A stretch of 34,650 bases of DNA, taken from NCBI GenBank assembly GCA_017453325.1, contig JAFTKK010000077.1, positions 1-34,650 on the forward strand. The letters run 5' to 3'. Numbering within the stretch: the first letter of the stretch is position 1; each line of letters starts with the position of its first letter. The translations under genes and the position numbers were made by a program. Under the pieces are notes generated by a model. It was given only the letters and a program-made list of their open reading frames with translations. It did not search any database and was not told the origin of the DNA. Positions 24,787 through 31,820 of this stretch are shown piece after piece. The stretch comes from Clostridia bacterium. GTDB lineage: Bacteria; Bacillota; Clostridia; Oscillospirales; CAG-272.

Positions 24787-26007
24787 TTATTTCTCGGTTG
24801 GTGCGTAAAACAGTGTGGCATTCACCTTTTTGGGCTTATCAAAGGTAATGCTGATCTTTTTCGTGCGCATTGTCGGGAATTGACAGATCGCCTTATGTCC
24901 AATGGTGGTGCCTCTGAACACAGTTACGGGATAACCGTAGCTGTAGGGATAGACCTTGATCTCAAATTGCTCGATCTCGCAGTTGGCATCAAGCTCCTCC
25001 CCGAGCACCACGTGATTGACAAGCTGATGCGGCATTGTTAACACGATCTCTCGCTCCCCCGCCTCCATCTCACAGGCAAGCGGCGAGGAAAAGCGCTCCT
25101 TGATGACCTTGCCAAACTCCAAAAGGCGCTCCTTGTCCTTTTCGGGCAGCTTGCCGCGGCGATCGGGGCCGATGTTGATAAGGAAGTTGGCACCCCTGCC
25201 AACAGAATAGTAGTAAAGCCCCACAAGCTCATCTACACTCTTGACGGTCTCCTCGTCGCTGTCGCTGTAAAACCAGTTGCGAAGACGCATACGGAAATCG
25301 CATTCCACCGGCAAAAAGAGCGGCTCGGCAAGCAGATCCTTGATATCCTTATTGATTGAAAAATCGGTTTCCCCGACCGTCAGCTTGTTGGGGCTGTGCG
25401 CCACGCCCGACTCATTGCCCACCCAACGGGTATCGGGATCCCACATGTTAAAGATCAAGATCTCGGGCTGCAGGACGCGAATGGCGGCAATGATACGTGC
25501 GGTATCGTACTTGTGATCCTCGCTGCCGCAGCCGTCAAACCAAAGATAATCGATCTTGCCGTAATTGGTAAGCAGCTCAGAGACCTGATTGATAAAATAA
25601 TCATCATACGCGCGCGGATCCGTTTTTGACGAGCCAAACTGCGCGGGCGAATAGTAAAGCCCCACCTTTACACCGTACTTGCGACAGGCATCCACGTATT
25701 CGCGCACCACGTCGCCCTTGCCGTTTTTCCAGGGGGTATTTGCCACCGAGTAATCGGTATATTTTGAGGGCCAGTTGGCAAAGCCGTCGTGATGCTTGCA
25801 AACAAGCACCGCATACTTGGCACCCGCCTCACTGACGGTCTTGATCCAATCCTCGGCATCAAAATCGGTCGGGTTAAAGCCCTCAAGCGGCATTTCCTTC
25901 ATATCCCAGTCATCGTGCCCCTCGTAAAAGGTGCGAATGCCAAAATGAAAGAATGCACCCATTTCCCAATCCATAAAATCTCTTTGCTCTTTTCTGATGC
26001 TTGCCAT
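24787..26007 (-). CDS. GH29 family alpha-L-fucosidase
   Basis: Retaining alpha-L-fucosidase of 406 residues, cytoplasmic (no signal peptide). The family start (WEMGAFFHFGIRTFYEG), KHHDGFANW (71-79), GLYYSPAQFG (116-125) and nucleophile Asp158 in YLWFDGCG are clear. The acid/base residue is less well conserved in GH29 and I do not assign it. GGGAGG precedes the ATG at 26005-26007. It lies 68 bp behind the glycyl radical activase on the same strand, with its own possible TTGACA. That suggests a link between fucose release and the radical enzyme, but the link is inference. Confidence 0.92.
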   Translation of the reverse strand: MASIRKEQRDFMDWEMGAFFHFGIRTFYEGHDDWDMKEMPLEGFNPTDFDAEDWIKTVSEAGAKYAVLVCKHHDGFANWPSKYTDYSVANTPWKNGKGDVVREYVDACRKYGVKVGLYYSPAQFGSSKTDPRAYDDYFINQVSELLTNYGKIDYLWFDGCGSEDHKYDTARIIAAIRVLQPEILIFNMWDPDTRWVGNESGVAHSPNKLTVGETDFSINKDIKDLLAEPLFLPVECDFRMRLRNWFYSDSDEETVKSVDELVGLYYYSVGRGANFLINIGPDRRGKLPEKDKERLLEFGKVIKERFSSPLACEMEAGEREIVLTMPHQLVNHVVLGEELDANCEIEQFEIKVYPYSYGYPVTVFRGTTIGHKAICQFPTMRTKKISITFDKPKKVNATLFYAPTEK

Positions 26008-26045
26008 TGTAAAGCCTCCCTAATATTTTATTATTTTTAGCCGAT

Positions 26046-26059
26046 TGTCAAAATTGACA
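26046..26059. promoter_or_regulatory. Dyad TGTCAAAATTGACA upstream of the fucosidase gene
   Basis: TGTCAA-AA-TTGACA between the activase stop and the fucosidase start. Its complement supplies a TTGACA at 26046-26051 that could act as a -35, with only a poor -10 (TAAAAT) 15 bp further. It may be an operator for a fucosidase-specific promoter. Confidence 0.4.
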
Positions 26060-26075
26060 GGTATCGTTTGCGAAA

Positions 26076-26987
26076 TCAGCCTTTTTGTACCGGTTTTGAG
26101 GTGAATTTCGATATTTTTGATATCCATTCCTTCGTCTTTTCATCCGCGGGAAACGTCAGGTCCTCAAGCGGATAGTCCTTACCCAACGCAAGAGCCTTAC
26201 TTTTGCCTAAAGGGTGATACGGTTCAACGTCCACGCGCACAACTCCGACCAGCTCATCGGCAAGTCTTCCGATATTTTCAAGATGCGCATCGCGGTCGTT
26301 CAAGCTCGGAATGATCGGGCACCTCAAAGCTATCCTTGCCCCCGCGGCGCTTAGCCTTCTGAGATTTTCAAGAATTGGCTCACGGCTAACACCCGTGTAT
26401 TCTCTGTGACGGATGTCGTCGGTTTCCTTAACGTCCCAGAGAAAAAGATCAACGTAGGAAATTAAGGACGCTATCACATCCCATTTTGCATATCCGGATG
26501 TCTCTATTGCGGTATGTATACCGCGCGCCTTTGCCGCCTTTGCGAGGGCAAGGGTAAAGGTCGGATGCATGAGCGGCTCGCCGCCCGAAACGGTCATTCC
26601 GCCGCCGGAGTTTTTATAAAAGGCAGCATCGCGCTCTACTACCGACATAACCTCGGAAACGCTCATCTCTCTGCCGCACATCTTTATCGCACCGGAGCAA
26701 GTCGCCTCGCAGCTTCCGCAAAGCTTGCACTTTTTTCTGTCTATGATGTGTAAATTGCCCTCCCCGAACGAATGCAGACCGTCGGGACAAGCCGCCAAGC
26801 AGGCTCCGCAGCCTACGCATCTTGCCGTATGAAGCATGATCTCACGTTTTGCCGATTTTGACTCGGGGTTGTGGCACCATAGGCAATTCAGCGGGCAGCC
26901 CTTCAAAAATACCGTCGTACGTATTCCCGGACCGTCGTTTAAAGAGAAGCGTTGAATATCGAAAACCGTAGCTTTTATCTCATTCAT
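26076..26987 (-). CDS. Glycyl radical enzyme activating protein (radical SAM)
   Basis: Uses S-adenosylmethionine and a 4Fe-4S cluster to place the glycyl radical on its partner enzyme. The 303-residue protein has the activase cluster motif C-xxx-C-xx-C at Cys31, 35 and 38 (FLKGCPLNCLWCHNPES), and a ferredoxin insert with two more sets, Cys57/60/63/67 and Cys87/90/93/97. That insert is typical of activases for dehydratase/lyase-type glycyl radical enzymes, not of pyruvate formate-lyase activase. GGGMTVSGGEPLMHP is the SAM-binding block. Its ATG lies 5 bases behind the partner enzyme gene, so the two are clearly coupled. Confidence 0.95.
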   Translation of the reverse strand: MNEIKATVFDIQRFSLNDGPGIRTTVFLKGCPLNCLWCHNPESKSAKREIMLHTARCVGCGACLAACPDGLHSFGEGNLHIIDRKKCKLCGSCEATCSGAIKMCGREMSVSEVMSVVERDAAFYKNSGGGMTVSGGEPLMHPTFTLALAKAAKARGIHTAIETSGYAKWDVIASLISYVDLFLWDVKETDDIRHREYTGVSREPILENLRRLSAAGARIALRCPIIPSLNDRDAHLENIGRLADELVGVVRVDVEPYHPLGKSKALALGKDYPLEDLTFPADEKTKEWISKISKFTSKPVQKG

Positions 26988-26992
26988 AGCAT

Positions 26993-29152
26993 TTATCCCG
27001 TATGGCGCATACGGCTTATGATCTCATCCTGAAGCTCAGGCTCAAGATATATAAATCTTGCCGAGTAACCGCCAACTCTTACCATAAGATGCTCGTATTT
27101 TTCCGGATGAAGTCTTGCGTCAAGCAGCTCCTCCAGCGGCGTGGTATTACCCTGGAATATCTGTCCTCCGTTATCCATAAAGGTTTTCAGTACCGCCTCA
27201 ATAACAGCCTCGTTTGCCCACGAGGCGTCGAAATCCCACATGGTGGAAGCGCCGCCCGAGAGTTTTTCAAACGGAATTTTACCGCAGGAATTGATTGCCG
27301 CGGTGATGCCTTCCCTCATCGAGGAGGAAGCGGGGCCAATGCCGTGCGCAACGCCGCTGTGCGCAGCTCTTCCATCCGCTGTTGCTCCGAGTATCCCGGC
27401 GGCTTTCGGTGAATACGTGAAGGTGAGAATGACAGGCTTTCCCGTGCCGCCCCATCTTGTGCGGTAGTTTAAGTACATATCGGAAAAATCACTCACAACG
27501 CGCCGCGCCATTTCATCCGCCTCGTCGTTGTCCATTCCGTATTTGGGAATTTCTTGCAATTTCCGTCGGAGCCTTTCATAGCCCGCAAAATTTGCTTCAA
27601 GTGCCGAGATCAGCTCCTCAGCGGAGCAGATCTTATCATCGAAAACAGCCTTTTTTATCGCGAAAAGTCCGTCCGCCACGTTGGGAAGTCCGAGATGCGT
27701 TCCGCCGTAATCGTGGTATCTCACACCCCCTCCGTGCATGTTCCTGCCGCGTGTAAGACAATCGTCTATCATACTCGAAATAAGATATGAGGGGCGGTTT
27801 TTCTCCGCTATCTCGCTGTATATATCCTGTTCCTCCAAGTATATTTTGGTAATTCTTTTCGCTTCCTTTATAAAGTCCCGGTAAAAGCTCTCAAAGTCGG
27901 AGTATCCCGCAAGGCCACCCTCGTTCTTGAAGCAGGAGTACTGCTCCCCGCTGACAAGGCACTTGCCGCCCGTTATCATAAGTTCAAGCATCTTTGGGGT
28001 GTTCTGCCACCCGATATAAAGGAAGTCCGAGGTCATTCCCTGAATACCTACCTCCATGCAACCGCCGCAGGCATATTCGACAGCATCTCGAAACGGCGCT
28101 CCGTTTTTGACAAGAGCGCCGATGATAGCGGGATCGTAAAGTATCTGTGCTCTGTTGTTGCCGCTCATCATAAATTTAGCGCAGAGCTTCAAAAGGTCCT
28201 CGGGCGCATCCGCGGGAAGTCTTACGTATACCGACGGGTGCGTGATATTCAGATCCATGATGGACTGTATCATGATGTAGGTAAGAGGGTTTACAGCGGA
28301 TGTGCCGTTCGGATGCGTTCCGCCGACGACTATCGCCTCAACCCACCCGTCAGCGCAGTATATTCTCTCGTCGATGCGGAGAAAAAGCTCGTCGATGATC
28401 TCCTTGGCCTCCTCAAGCGTACATCTGCCCGCCCTGATGTCTCTTTCAAGATAGGGCCAAAGATAGTAATCAAGTCTTCCGGGGCCGTTCCCGCCAAAGG
28501 GATTTTCGCGCATCACAACGATATGCTGCATATAGAAGGCTTGTACTGCCTCGATAAAGGTCTCGGCAGGATATCTTGGAACCTTTCTCATTCTCTTTGC
28601 AAGCTCTGTGTTGCCAAGCTCCTCGTAAGCCGCGATATGCTTATCGTTAAATGCCTGAAGCGCGTCAAGCATGATGATAACGCCATCGTAAAATTCCCTT
28701 GCCTTTTCGTCCTTCGCGGTTTCCAAAGCCTTCTTGAACAGGGCCTTGTAGCCGTCCGTGCCGTGCGTGAGGAGCCGATCAAAGAACCAGGTGATATGAC
28801 CCTTTGCGCTGCGCGAGATCAGCTGATTTTTGAATAGCTCCCACGCCTTCGGATATTTTTCTTCAAATATCCTTTTCGCCTCGCTCCTATAGTCAAGCGC
28901 AGGGCACGCCTCGGTAATAGGCGCCTCCTTGCTGTAGTATATTCTTCCACCGATGCGGTCACCGTCATATGCGAATACGGGCTGGTTCTCGATTGCGTAT
29001 GCCATTGCACGCGCCAGCTTTTCCGCGTGCGGAAGGTCCTTGTATTGGCTCAGCGCCGATGAGTGATAATCCACGCCGAAATGGGTGGGCATTCCCGCCT
29101 TTCCCCTCTCTGCGCTCTTTTCCTGCAGAAATCTGATCCTTTCGGAAATCAA
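26993..29152 (-). CDS. Glycyl radical enzyme of unassigned substrate, dehydratase/lyase type
   Basis: Oxygen-sensitive radical enzyme of 719 residues. The glycyl radical loop VRVGGYSARF puts the radical on Gly695; the thiyl Cys is Cys365 in YACGGCMEVGIQG, followed two residues later by Glu367. A Cys-x-Glu pair is characteristic of glycyl radical dehydratases and some decarboxylases and is absent in pyruvate formate-lyase. But the usual GCVEP of glycerol and propanediol dehydratases is CMEVG here, so I do not assign a substrate. TTG is the start codon (29150-29152), supported by AAGGGGGT 7 bases upstream. First gene of an enzyme-activase pair, with a fucosidase downstream and a divergent AraC regulator. 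Propanediol from fucose is one possible substrate. Confidence 0.93.
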   Translation of the reverse strand: MISERIRFLQEKSAERGKAGMPTHFGVDYHSSALSQYKDLPHAEKLARAMAYAIENQPVFAYDGDRIGGRIYYSKEAPITEACPALDYRSEAKRIFEEKYPKAWELFKNQLISRSAKGHITWFFDRLLTHGTDGYKALFKKALETAKDEKAREFYDGVIIMLDALQAFNDKHIAAYEELGNTELAKRMRKVPRYPAETFIEAVQAFYMQHIVVMRENPFGGNGPGRLDYYLWPYLERDIRAGRCTLEEAKEIIDELFLRIDERIYCADGWVEAIVVGGTHPNGTSAVNPLTYIMIQSIMDLNITHPSVYVRLPADAPEDLLKLCAKFMMSGNNRAQILYDPAIIGALVKNGAPFRDAVEYACGGCMEVGIQGMTSDFLYIGWQNTPKMLELMITGGKCLVSGEQYSCFKNEGGLAGYSDFESFYRDFIKEAKRITKIYLEEQDIYSEIAEKNRPSYLISSMIDDCLTRGRNMHGGGVRYHDYGGTHLGLPNVADGLFAIKKAVFDDKICSAEELISALEANFAGYERLRRKLQEIPKYGMDNDEADEMARRVVSDFSDMYLNYRTRWGGTGKPVILTFTYSPKAAGILGATADGRAAHSGVAHGIGPASSSMREGITAAINSCGKIPFEKLSGGASTMWDFDASWANEAVIEAVLKTFMDNGGQIFQGNTTPLEELLDARLHPEKYEHLMVRVGGYSARFIYLEPELQDEIISRMRHTG

Positions 29153-29261
29153 AAAGATACCCCCTTAAAGCTTCTTTATATCGAATTGATCGAAAATATG
29201 AGTATTGCTAAAATTTGCACTCACATCTTGATTTTATCACAAAAACATGATACCATCTATG

Positions 29262-29289
29262 TATAATGATACTTTTTTAATAGTATAAT
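29262..29289 (+). promoter_or_regulatory. Possible promoter elements of the araC gene at 29311
   Basis: TATAAT at 29262-29267 and again at 29284-29289 (22 bp apart, each within GTATAAT). No good -35 was seen for either. The 158-bp divergent gap shows no clear promoter for the glycyl radical enzyme gene either. Confidence 0.35.
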
Positions 29290-29310
29290 CGTTTCAAAAA
29301 GAGGTTGCCT

Positions 29311-30198
29311 ATGCCAAATCTTCACAAAAATCCGAAGTATTACTTCAGCAGTAAGACTACTTTTAAAAATAATCTCGACAATATTCACGTATTTGTCATG
29401 CCAAATTATTCCATAGGAATGCATGTGCAGGATTTCTTTGAGATAAATATCATTACTCGCGGCAACGGGCAGCATTATATTGAGGAAAATTGCATAGAGG
29501 CCAATGTTGGCGATGTTTTTATCATTCCTCCGAATGTCAGACACGGATATACGGGCGGTGAGGGCTTTGACGTTTGTCATATTCTCGTAAGCGATACGTT
29601 CATTGAAAAAAACATGACCGATCTGCAGATGCTTCCGTCCTTTTTCGTGCTCTTTACTGCCGAGCCGCTTATGAGAGCAAAAGCCAAACAGCCCTTACAC
29701 CTGAAATTGTCCGAGGAGCAATTCGAAAAGATCCGAAATATCATTGATGAAGCGCTTTTGTACGATCGCCCGAACGATACTGCAGATTCGCTGCTGCGGA
29801 GCAGTCTCGGTATGATGTTTATCACGCTGCTTTGCAAATGGTACAGCGAAAAGTCGGGCAATAAGGAGACGGACATCAAGGGTGACGAAGCTTTTATGAG
29901 AGTCATATCTATGATCCACGAGCGGTATTACGAAAAGCTTACGGTATCAAAGCTTGCCACGGCAGCCAGACTTTCGCGCAGCGCCTTTATCAGAAAATTC
30001 AACAAGGTCTGCGGTATGCCGCCCTTTGAGTACATCATAAAACGAAGAATAGAGGCGGCTGAATATATGCTCCTCCATACAGGCTTTTCGATTTCCGAGA
30101 TTGCCGAAAAAACGGGATTCTACGATGCCGCGCATTTTTCAAAAATTTTCGCCCGTCATAAGGGAACGCTACCCTCAGATTACAAAAAGCAATCATAG
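29311..30198 (+). CDS. AraC-family regulator of the glycyl radical enzyme locus
   Basis: Protein of 295 residues. A cupin-like N-terminal half (IHVFVMPNYSIGMHVQDFFEINIITRG... VFIIPPNVRHGY) and a C-terminal pair of HTHs (VSKLATAARLSRSAFIRKFNK; ISEIAEKTGFYDAAHFSKIFA), ending GTLPSDYKK. ATG 29311 has AAAGAGG 7 bases upstream; a TTG two codons earlier is less likely. Divergent from the glycyl radical enzyme gene (158 bp apart), so it probably switches that operon in response to its substrate. Confidence 0.92.
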   Translation: MPNLHKNPKYYFSSKTTFKNNLDNIHVFVMPNYSIGMHVQDFFEINIITRGNGQHYIEENCIEANVGDVFIIPPNVRHGYTGGEGFDVCHILVSDTFIEKNMTDLQMLPSFFVLFTAEPLMRAKAKQPLHLKLSEEQFEKIRNIIDEALLYDRPNDTADSLLRSSLGMMFITLLCKWYSEKSGNKETDIKGDEAFMRVISMIHERYYEKLTVSKLATAARLSRSAFIRKFNKVCGMPPFEYIIKRRIEAAEYMLLHTGFSISEIAEKTGFYDAAHFSKIFARHKGTLPSDYKKQS

Positions 30199-30229
30199 GA
30201 TAATCCTCTCGTCTCACAAAAAACAAATT

Positions 30230-30288
30230 GGACACATCACAAGGGAAAACCCAAAATGATGTGTCCAACTTTTTTGTGTGGATGAATT
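30230..30288. terminator. Hairpin cassette copy 2, bidirectional terminator
   Basis: Arms GGACACATCA (30230-30239) and TGATGTGTCC (30257-30266), inner GGG-AAAA-CCC. T-runs follow on both strands. It sits 31 bp after the AraC gene (plus) and 36 bp after the barstar gene stop at 30303 (minus), so it ends both units. GATGAATT at 30281-30288 is shared with copy 1. Confidence 0.85.
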
Positions 30289-30302
30289 ACGATCTTCGAT
30301 TG

Positions 30303-30623
30303 CTATTTCAAGCTGATGCGAGTATCTCCGCTGACGATCTCGATCTTGATACTGTCGGAAAACAAGTCATTATTAAAGTGCTTAAATCGCCTTAAAATTT
30401 CAATCATTTTCTTTGCGGCATCTGTGAAATTCCTTTCAATCACCTCAAGCCCGATAATTTCAATATGAATCGGATCACCGTACATATCGGTGAGGCAATC
30501 CCAAAACGCATCCCAATTACATCCGTAATAATCGGGAAAATCAAGTGCTTTCCAAATCACACCATGCATCTCCAAATAGTAATTTACATTGGTAAAATCT
30601 ATCGTATATTTTTGTTTACTCAT
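30303..30623 (-). CDS. Barstar-family immunity protein 1
   Basis: Inhibitor of barnase-type RNases, 106 residues, slightly longer than barstar (about 90). The family signature LDFPDYYGCNWDAFWDCLTD (28-47) contains the Asp, Trp and Asp positions that plug the RNase active site in classical barstar. IHIEIIGLEVIE and the C-terminal IEIVSGDTRISL strands match the second barstar below almost word for word. AAGGGGAA precedes the ATG. It is the third gene of the barnase-barstar-barstar operon and ends at the hairpin terminator. Confidence 0.92.
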   Translation of the reverse strand: MSKQKYTIDFTNVNYYLEMHGVIWKALDFPDYYGCNWDAFWDCLTDMYGDPIHIEIIGLEVIERNFTDAAKKMIEILRRFKHFNNDLFSDSIKIEIVSGDTRISLK

Positions 30624-30686
30624 TATTTCCCCTTACCTAAAAAAACGACAAATCCCCGCCCAAAGATTACTTTCAATCGTATTTTG

Positions 30687-31013
30687 TCATCGCAATGACA
30701 CTCTTGTATTGCCACTCACAATTTCAATTTGTATTTCGTGTGAATACTTGTCGCCCTGATAATGCTTCAATTCTCTAAAAGTTTCAATCAGTTTACTTGC
30801 ATAATTGCCAAACTTTTGTTCGATTACTTCAAGGCCTATTATTTCGATATGAATAGGTTCACCAACCATATCTCTCAGACAATCCCATAAAGCATCCAAA
30901 CTGCCACCGTAATACTCGGGAAAATCTAACGCTTTTTGAATAATGGAATGTATTTCTATATAATATGTTACATTTGAAAAATCGATTGTATAGAGTTCTT
31001 TAAATTGGCACAT
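30687..31013 (-). CDS. Barstar-family immunity protein 2
   Basis: 108 residues, clearly paralogous to the next gene (same YTIDF start, IHIEIIGLEVIE core and IEIVSG-TR-SL end). Signature LDFPEYYGGSLDALWDCLRD is closer to classical barstar (NLDALWDCLTG) than copy 1. Both contact Asp residues are kept. AAGGAGAG lies upstream. It directly follows the RNase gene (10-base gap) and so is its cognate immunity gene by position. Both copies could protect the cell, or one could neutralise a different related toxin. Confidence 0.93.
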   Translation of the reverse strand: MCQFKELYTIDFSNVTYYIEIHSIIQKALDFPEYYGGSLDALWDCLRDMVGEPIHIEIIGLEVIEQKFGNYASKLIETFRELKHYQGDKYSHEIQIEIVSGNTRVSLR

Positions 31014-31023
31014 ATTTCTCTCC

Positions 31024-31599
31024 TTAATTTGTTATTTCGTAAAATGTCTGATAGTGGTCATAGCTCACAAACATCAATCCATCGTTTGAGTACAGTATTC
31101 TTTGCCGATTTCTATATCCACCACCGTAATTTATATCCGCCTCATACCAAACTCTTCCCGAAAATTGCGGAAGCTTGCCATCCCTATTTTTGTAAATAGC
31201 ACCACCAATCATATTTCCGGGCAATACCTTATCTAAATTTCCTTTTTTACTTCGCCATCCAGCATCTTCAGCAGCTTCGAACGACACATAATAATCCGGC
31301 AATCGCCCGAAATAGGCTAAGTAAGCGTCCGCACCTTCCCTTCCCCAGTCTGTAGCTGTACCAACTTGTTTTGCCCGCATTGGCACATATTCACATTGGC
31401 AATTTTTGTGTGCATTTACCGACTTTTTGTTTTTTAACACAGAAACATCTACTATTTTACCGTGTTGCTCCACGCAATATTGACAAGTATTGAATGCCAA
31501 CTGCGACATCCAATTTGCAAAGTTGATGCTACCACCACGCAATTCTCTGTCTTGAAGCAGATTATTTATTGCTGTATCGATTATGTTTTTCTCGCTCAT
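31024..31599 (-). CDS. Barnase-like ribonuclease toxin with Cys/His N-terminal domain
   Basis: Protein of 191 residues. The C-terminal 110 residues match barnase closely (IGGAIYKNRDGKLP, YEADINY, ILYSND, DHYQTF). Catalytic Glu153, Arg163, Arg167 and His182 align at exactly barnase spacings (Glu73, Arg83, Arg87, His102). The substrate-binding Lys27 of barnase corresponds to Phe107 here. The N-terminal 75 residues hold C39-xx-C42...H64-xx-C67-x-C69, a metal-binding pattern resembling the C-terminal end of phage minor head (Mu gpF/SPP1 gp7-like) domains found in some toxins. No signal peptide and no secretion tag are seen. ATG has AAAGGAGAAC upstream. Two barstar genes follow in the same operon. 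Confidence 0.93.
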   Translation of the reverse strand: MSEKNIIDTAINNLLQDRELRGGSINFANWMSQLAFNTCQYCVEQHGKIVDVSVLKNKKSVNAHKNCQCEYVPMRAKQVGTATDWGREGADAYLAYFGRLPDYYVSFEAAEDAGWRSKKGNLDKVLPGNMIGGAIYKNRDGKLPQFSGRVWYEADINYGGGYRNRQRILYSNDGLMFVSYDHYQTFYEITN

Positions 31600-31613
31600 T
31601 TGTTCTCCTTTCC

Positions 31614-31642
31614 ATTATACTGTAAATTTGCAAATAAATCAA
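31614..31642 (-). promoter_or_regulatory. Promoter of the barnase-barstar operon
   Basis: On the minus strand TTGATT (complement of 31637-31642), 17 bp, TATAAT (complement of 31614-31619), only 15 bp before the toxin ATG. All three genes appear to depend on it. Confidence 0.7.
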
Positions 31643-31750
31643 TCCGCAATTGCTTTAATGACTTTATATCACGCTTAATTACTTTTGTCGTCAACCAAGT
31701 TTAAATGACCTTCTGCTCCTTTTGGGGCAAATTTTGATAAAAAACAAATC

Positions 31751-31788
31751 GGACACATCATAGGAGAAAACTCCAAAATGATGTGTCC
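31751..31788. terminator. Hairpin cassette copy 3, terminator of the SHOCT gene
   Basis: Arms at 31751-31760 and 31779-31788. The inner stem is GGAG-AAAA-CTCC, a paired change compared with GGG-AAAA-CCC in copy 2. On the minus strand it is followed by GATTTGTTTTTT and lies 32 bp after the stop at 31821. The 150 bp between it and the barnase gene holds only the barnase promoter. Confidence 0.82.
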
Positions 31789-31820
31789 AACTTTCCGCTA
31801 TTTGATTTTAACTTTTTCTA

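Noticed and set aside
26993-29152. Pyruvate formate-lyase
   Set aside because: PFL has two adjacent Cys and no Glu at the following position; this enzyme has Cys-x-Glu and its activase has the two-cluster insert.
31680-31745. Minus-strand open stretch ending LVDDKSN-stop next to hairpin copy 3, possibly the tail of a broken gene
   Set aside because: Only about 20 codons, no recognisable family, and it starts inside the hairpin flank; too short to support a pseudogene call.
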